From Brevundimonas sp. PAMC22021 (GTDB taxonomy: Bacteria > Pseudomonadota > Alphaproteobacteria > Caulobacterales > Caulobacteraceae), in contig NZ_CP080376.1 in assembly GCF_019443405.1 (NCBI RefSeq), forward strand, positions 1,054,001 to 1,118,000: a stretch of 64,000 nucleotides of DNA, read 5' to 3'. The translations under genes and the position numbers were made by a program. The notes below the pieces were generated by a model. That model saw only the letters and a program-made list of their open reading frames with translations. It ran no database searches and was not told the origin of the DNA. Positions 60,353-64,000 of this stretch are shown here, piece after piece; the first letter of the stretch is position 1; the number at the start of each line of letters is the position of its first letter.

Positions 60353-61545
60353 TCCGCAGGCGCGTGAGCGTGCTGGGCTCGACCGGATCGGTGGGCTCTT
60401 CGACGCTGGACCTGATGGCGCGGGCCGAGGAGACGGGCACGGGCGCGTTCGAGGTCGAGGCCCTGACCGGCGGCGCCAACATCGCGCGCCTGGCCGAACA
60501 GGCGCGGCGCTGGAAACCCAGGATCGCGGTGACGGCCGATCCGGCGCGGCTTGGCGAGTTGCGAGAAGCGCTCGCCGGCACGGATACCGATGCGGCGGCC
60601 GGCGATGAGGCGGTCGTCGAGGCCGCGTCGCGCCCGTCGGAATGGATCATGGCCTCGATCGTCGGCGCGGCCGGCCTGCGTTCCGCGTGGGCGGCGGCGG
60701 CGAACGGCGGCGTGCTGGCGCTGGCCAACAAGGAAAGCCTCGTCTGCTGCGGGCCGGCGCTGATGCAGCGGGTCCGCGCGGCCGGCGGACGGCTGATCCC
60801 CGTCGATTCTGAGCATTCCGCCATCTTTCAGGTGTTTCCCGCCGACGCGCCGCACCAGGTCGAGAAGCTGATACTGACCGCGTCTGGGGGGCCGTTCCGG
60901 CAGACGCCGCTCTCCCGCATGGCGGCGGTGACGCCGCGCGAGGCGGTGGCGCATCCGAACTGGTCGATGGGCGCCAAGATTTCGGTCGACAGCGCCACCA
61001 TGGCCAACAAGGGCCTGGAGATGATCGAGGCCGCCTATCTGTTCGGCATGGCGGCCGAGCGGATCGACGTGGTGGTGCACCCGGAATCGATCATCCACAG
61101 CCTGGTCGAATACATCGACGGCTCCACTTTGGCGCAGTTGGGTCCGCCGGACATGCGCACGCCGATCGCCTGCGCTCTGGCCTGGCCCGAGCGGATCGCC
61201 TGGCCGGCGCCGAAGCTTGATCTCGCCTCGCTGGGCAAGCTGACGTTCGAGGCGCCGGACGAGGCCCGCTTCCCGGCGCTGTCTCTGGCGCGCCAGGCGT
61301 TGACCGAGGGCGGTGCGGCGCCGGCCATCTTCAACGCCGCCAACGAGGTCGCCGCCTGGGCCTTTCTGGACGGACGGCTCGGCTTTCTCAATATTGCCGC
61401 AGTCGTCGCCGAAACCCTTGATCGTTCGATGCGCGAGGGCTTGGCCTTCGGCTCCGGCGACGCCTGCGTCTCGGCCCTGTCGGTCGATGCGGAGGCGCGG
61501 CGGATCGCCGAGGGCGTCGTGTCGACGCTCGCGATCGCGGCCTGA
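60349..61545 (+). CDS. dxr: 1-deoxy-D-xylulose 5-phosphate reductoisomerase
   Basis: This 398-residue enzyme commits to the MEP isoprenoid pathway using NADPH. It has the nucleotide fold [15 protein letters not shown], the metal site [11 protein letters not shown], and [16 protein letters not shown]. The ATG overlaps the cdsA stop. Its product feeds the isoprenoid chain that UppS elongates. Confidence 0.97.
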   Translation: MIRRRVSVLGSTGSVGSSTLDLMARAEETGTGAFEVEALTGGANIARLAEQARRWKPRIAVTADPARLGELREALAGTDTDAAAGDEAVVEAASRPSEWIMASIVGAAGLRSAWAAAANGGVLALANKESLVCCGPALMQRVRAAGGRLIPVDSEHSAIFQVFPADAPHQVEKLILTASGGPFRQTPLSRMAAVTPREAVAHPNWSMGAKISVDSATMANKGLEMIEAAYLFGMAAERIDVVVHPESIIHSLVEYIDGSTLAQLGPPDMRTPIACALAWPERIAWPAPKLDLASLGKLTFEAPDEARFPALSLARQALTEGGAAPAIFNAANEVAAWAFLDGRLGFLNIAAVVAETLDRSMREGLAFGSGDACVSALSVDAEARRIAEGVVSTLAIAA

Positions 61546-61572
61546 CCGGCCACAGGGGAGACGTACAAGAGC

Positions 61573-62790
61573 ATGTTGGGCGCCCTGACGCAGGTCATCA
61601 CCTATGTCGTGCCATTCCTGCTGGTGCTGACGGCCATCGTCACCATCCACGAGCTGGGCCACTTCTCGGTCGCGCGCGCCTTTAGCGTGAAGATCGATCG
61701 GTTCGCGATCGGGTTCGGCCGCGCTGTCTTTCGCCGCACCGACCGCAACGGCGTCGAATGGCGGGTCGGCTGGCTGCCGCTGGGCGGCTACGTCAAATTC
61801 TCCGGCGACCTCGACGCTTCCAGCGTGCCTGATCGGCGCGGGCTGGACGCCTTGAAGGCCGACATCATCGCCCGCGAGGGCGCGGGCGCCGAGCGCGACT
61901 ATTTCCATTTCAAGCCGGTGTGGCAGCGCGCGCTGGTGGTCGCGGCGGGACCGGCCGCCAACTTCGTTCTGGCTATCGCCATCTTCACCGTGCTGTTCAG
62001 CGTGGTGGGCGTCAGCATGACCCCCGCGCGCGTGATCCAGGTGCAGCCGAACTCGCCGGCCGCCGCCGCCGGTTTCCGCAACGGCGACCTGATCACCGGC
62101 GTCAACGGTCGCGCCATTGAGGACGGCTCGGAGGTCACGCGGGTCGTCTCTCTGTCCAGCGGCGATCCGGTTCGCTTTACCGTGGAACGGGGCGGCGCCG
62201 TGGTGCAGCTGGTCGCCACGCCCGAGCGGCGGGTGGAGCAGGACCCCATCGCCGGCCGGGTCAGCATCGGCCGTATCGGCCTGGGCCTCGGCGCCTCGCG
62301 CGGCGATGTGCGCCACGTCCGCTACAATCCAATCGAAGCGGCGGGCAGGGGTGTCCGGGAGACGGGCGCGGTGCTGGGCACGACCCTGACCTACCTCGGT
62401 CGCATCGTCACGGGGCGGGAGTCCGGCGACCAGCTCAGCGGGCCGCTCGGCATCGCCAAGGCGTCGGGCGCCCTGACCAACGCCGCCGTGGACGCCAATC
62501 CCGATCCGTGGGCGATCGCGGCCAATCTGCTGCTGACGCTGACAAGCTTCGCCGCCATACTTTCGATCGGAATCGGCTTTCTAAACCTCCTGCCCATCCC
62601 GATCCTGGATGGCGGCCACCTGTTGTTCTACGGCTACGAAGCCGTGGCGCGACAGCCGGTCGCCGCGCGGTATCAGGAGGCGGGCTACCGGGTCGGTCTT
62701 GCGTTGCTGGCGGGATTGATGTTGTTCGCGACTTGGAACGACCTGCAGAAGCTCAACCTGTTCAAATTCCTCGGCGGGCTCGTCAGTTGA
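61573..62790 (+). CDS. rseP: Site-2 metalloprotease RseP
   Basis: This 405-residue inner-membrane protease has the zinc site HELGH at H26-H30, a PDZ domain (about residues 150-225, ARVIQVQPNSPAAAAGFRNG), and the second metal motif NLLPIPILDGGHLL. It cleaves anti-sigma factors inside the membrane. The order dxr-rseP-bamA is conserved in many proteobacteria. Only one PDZ domain is visible; E. coli RseP has two. Confidence 0.96.
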   Translation: MLGALTQVITYVVPFLLVLTAIVTIHELGHFSVARAFSVKIDRFAIGFGRAVFRRTDRNGVEWRVGWLPLGGYVKFSGDLDASSVPDRRGLDALKADIIAREGAGAERDYFHFKPVWQRALVVAAGPAANFVLAIAIFTVLFSVVGVSMTPARVIQVQPNSPAAAAGFRNGDLITGVNGRAIEDGSEVTRVVSLSSGDPVRFTVERGGAVVQLVATPERRVEQDPIAGRVSIGRIGLGLGASRGDVRHVRYNPIEAAGRGVRETGAVLGTTLTYLGRIVTGRESGDQLSGPLGIAKASGALTNAAVDANPDPWAIAANLLLTLTSFAAILSIGIGFLNLLPIPILDGGHLLFYGYEAVARQPVAARYQEAGYRVGLALLAGLMLFATWNDLQKLNLFKFLGGLVS

Positions 62791-62807
62791 GCCGACGCCA
62801 GCCCCCG

Positions 62808-64000
62808 ATGGTTTCCCGAATGACCCAGATGATCCCCAGCGCCTCCGCCCGCCTCGGCGCTCGTTCCAGCATGGTCGCGCTTGTGATCGCCGCCGGACTG
62901 GCGACGCCCGCGCTGGCCCAGACCGCGCCGGTCGCCATACCCTCGAACGCTGGATCAGCCGCACCGGCGCCCGTCGTCAACCCGGGACCGCCCGCGCCCA
63001 CGCCTTCCTCCGGCACGACGGCGCAAACGGCCGCGCCTCAGCCCTCGGTCCCGGCGTCGCAAGACGCTCCGCCGCCACAGGGCGCTCCGGCGACGGGCCA
63101 GCCTGCGCCGCAAGCGCCTGCAGCACAGGGGGCAGCCGCGCAGGGCGCGACCCAGGGCGTGGCGACGGCGGCGGTCGAGCAGGTGCGGGTCAACCGCATC
63201 CTGGTGCGCGGCGCCGAGCGTATCGACCAGACCACGGTCCTGTCCTACCTGCCGATCCAGCCGGGCGACACGGTCGACGCCACCGTCCTGGACGTGGCGG
63301 TGCGCACCCTGAACCGCACCGGCCTGTTCGCCGACGTTCAGCTGGGCGTGCAGAACGGCGACCTGATCGTCCAGATCGTGGAGAACCCGATCATCAACCA
63401 GGTGGTGTTCGAGGGGAACAGCGCGGTCCGCGAGGACAAGCTGAACGAAGAGGTCACGCTCAAGCCGCGCGGCATCTACACCCGCGCCAAGGTGCAGGAA
63501 GACGTGGGCTCCATCGTCGAGCTGTATCGCCTGCAAGGCCGCATCTCCGCGACCGTGACGCCCAAGCTGGTGCAACTGGAGCAGAACCGCGTCGATGTGA
63601 TCTTCGAGATCGACGAGGGACCGCAGACCGGTATCAGCGCCGTGAACGTCCTGGGCAACCGCGCCTTTTCGGACAATGACGTGCGCGACGTGATGGTGAC
63701 CGAGCGGTCGCGCTGGTGGAAGTTCTTCTCCAACAACGACAACTACGACCCCAACCGCCTCGAGTACGACCAGGAGCAGCTGCGCAAATTCTACACCAAT
63801 CGCGGCTTCTACGACTTCCGCATCATCTCGTCGGTGGCCGAGCTGCAGCCGGACGACAAGGCCTTCGCGCTGACGCTGACGCTGGATGAAGGCGACCGCT
63901 ACAACTTCGGCGAGGTGGAGGTCGTCACCGAGAACGAGCGGCTGAACGCCGATTTCCTGAAGGCGCTGGTGCCGATCCGCAGCGGCGACCTGTATCAGAG
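62808..64000 (+). CDS. bamA: Outer-membrane assembly factor BamA, N-terminal part (runs off right edge)
   Basis: The first 397 residues of BamA are present. A signal peptide (about residues 20-38, ending ALAQ) is followed by a Pro/Ala/Gln-rich stretch of roughly 90 residues, and then POTRA domains starting EQVRVNRILVRGAERIDQTTV. POTRA 2 and 3 features such as NRTGLFADVQ, VEGN-like FEGNSAVRE and FYTNRGFYDFRI are seen. It inserts beta-barrel proteins, such as the autotransporter in this window. ATG at 62820 is an alternative start; neither has a clear ribosome-binding site. Confidence 0.95.
   Translation, partial: MVSRMTQMIPSASARLGARSSMVALVIAAGLATPALAQTAPVAIPSNAGSAAPAPVVNPGPPAPTPSSGTTAQTAAPQPSVPASQDAPPPQGAPATGQPAPQAPAAQGAAAQGATQGVATAAVEQVRVNRILVRGAERIDQTTVLSYLPIQPGDTVDATVLDVAVRTLNRTGLFADVQLGVQNGDLIVQIVENPIINQVVFEGNSAVREDKLNEEVTLKPRGIYTRAKVQEDVGSIVELYRLQGRISATVTPKLVQLEQNRVDVIFEIDEGPQTGISAVNVLGNRAFSDNDVRDVMVTERSRWWKFFSNNDNYDPNRLEYDQEQLRKFYTNRGFYDFRIISSVAELQPDDKAFALTLTLDEGDRYNFGEVEVVTENERLNADFLKALVPIRSGDLYQ

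Noticed and set aside
59986..62316. 776-codon minus-strand open frame
   Set aside because: It mirrors cdsA, dxr and rseP and has no signal, motif or ribosome-binding site of its own.

Overview
The window is chromosomal DNA of an alphaproteobacterium, most likely a member of the Caulobacteraceae such as Brevundimonas. The reasons are the high GC content, a pyruvate dehydrogenase E1-beta with its own lipoyl domain, a short class II prolyl-tRNA synthetase, RNase J next to birA and coaX, a 14-gene complex I operon, Caulobacter-like promoter elements (TTG-N10-14-GCTANAWC) and one palindromic intergenic repeat of the kind scattered through Caulobacter genomes. The genus is an inference; no rRNA or species marker is present. 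I see no IS element, prophage, CRISPR array, origin or plasmid gene. Coding is dense and no gap between genes exceeds about 250 bases.

Region 1 (1-11.8 kb) is mixed. It has a minus-strand operon (MFS transporter, mazG, HAD hydrolase), an M15 peptidase with a small HELTH metalloprotein, wrbA, an acyl-ACP/CoA synthetase, and the chain lipA, COQ10-like protein, FAD oxidoreductase and acetyltransferase. rpmF, a lipoprotein and enolase follow.

Region 2 (11.8-18.8 kb) is the pyruvate dehydrogenase locus: ftsB, pdhA, pdhB, a DUF5076 gene, pdhC, glutathione peroxidase, lpdA, an HU-like protein and tRNA-Val. Enolase, E1, E2 and E3 together take 2-phosphoglycerate towards acetyl-CoA. LipA, 6 kb away, makes the lipoyl cofactor that E1-beta and E2 carry.

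Region 3 (18.8-25.6 kb) is the most accessory-looking part: a large autotransporter with acidic calcium-type repeats, a glycosyltransferase, two identical tRNA-Asp genes with unusual trailer hairpins, and an AbgT-family transporter.

Region 4 (25.7-44.5 kb) is a continuous operon nuoA-N followed by birA, coaX and rnj. Three small non-nuo genes (one membrane protein and two lipoproteins) are spliced into it with start-stop overlaps. They are the best candidates here for undescribed complex I accessory or assembly factors.

Region 5 (44.5-55 kb) holds an unrecognised membrane-anchored protein, a tautomerase, a DUF1467 protein, proS, lolC/E, lolD, msrA, dnaE, a DUF3224 protein and a DUF4142 lipoprotein with a possible general-stress promoter. 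Region 6 (55-64 kb) is the conserved order rpsB, tsf, pyrH, frr, uppS, cdsA, dxr, rseP, bamA (bamA is cut by the window end). It links translation, isoprenoid and phospholipid synthesis and outer-membrane assembly.

Most of the window is ordinary housekeeping. No large novel system is evident, and the findings concern accessory genes, RNA structures and regulatory patterns.
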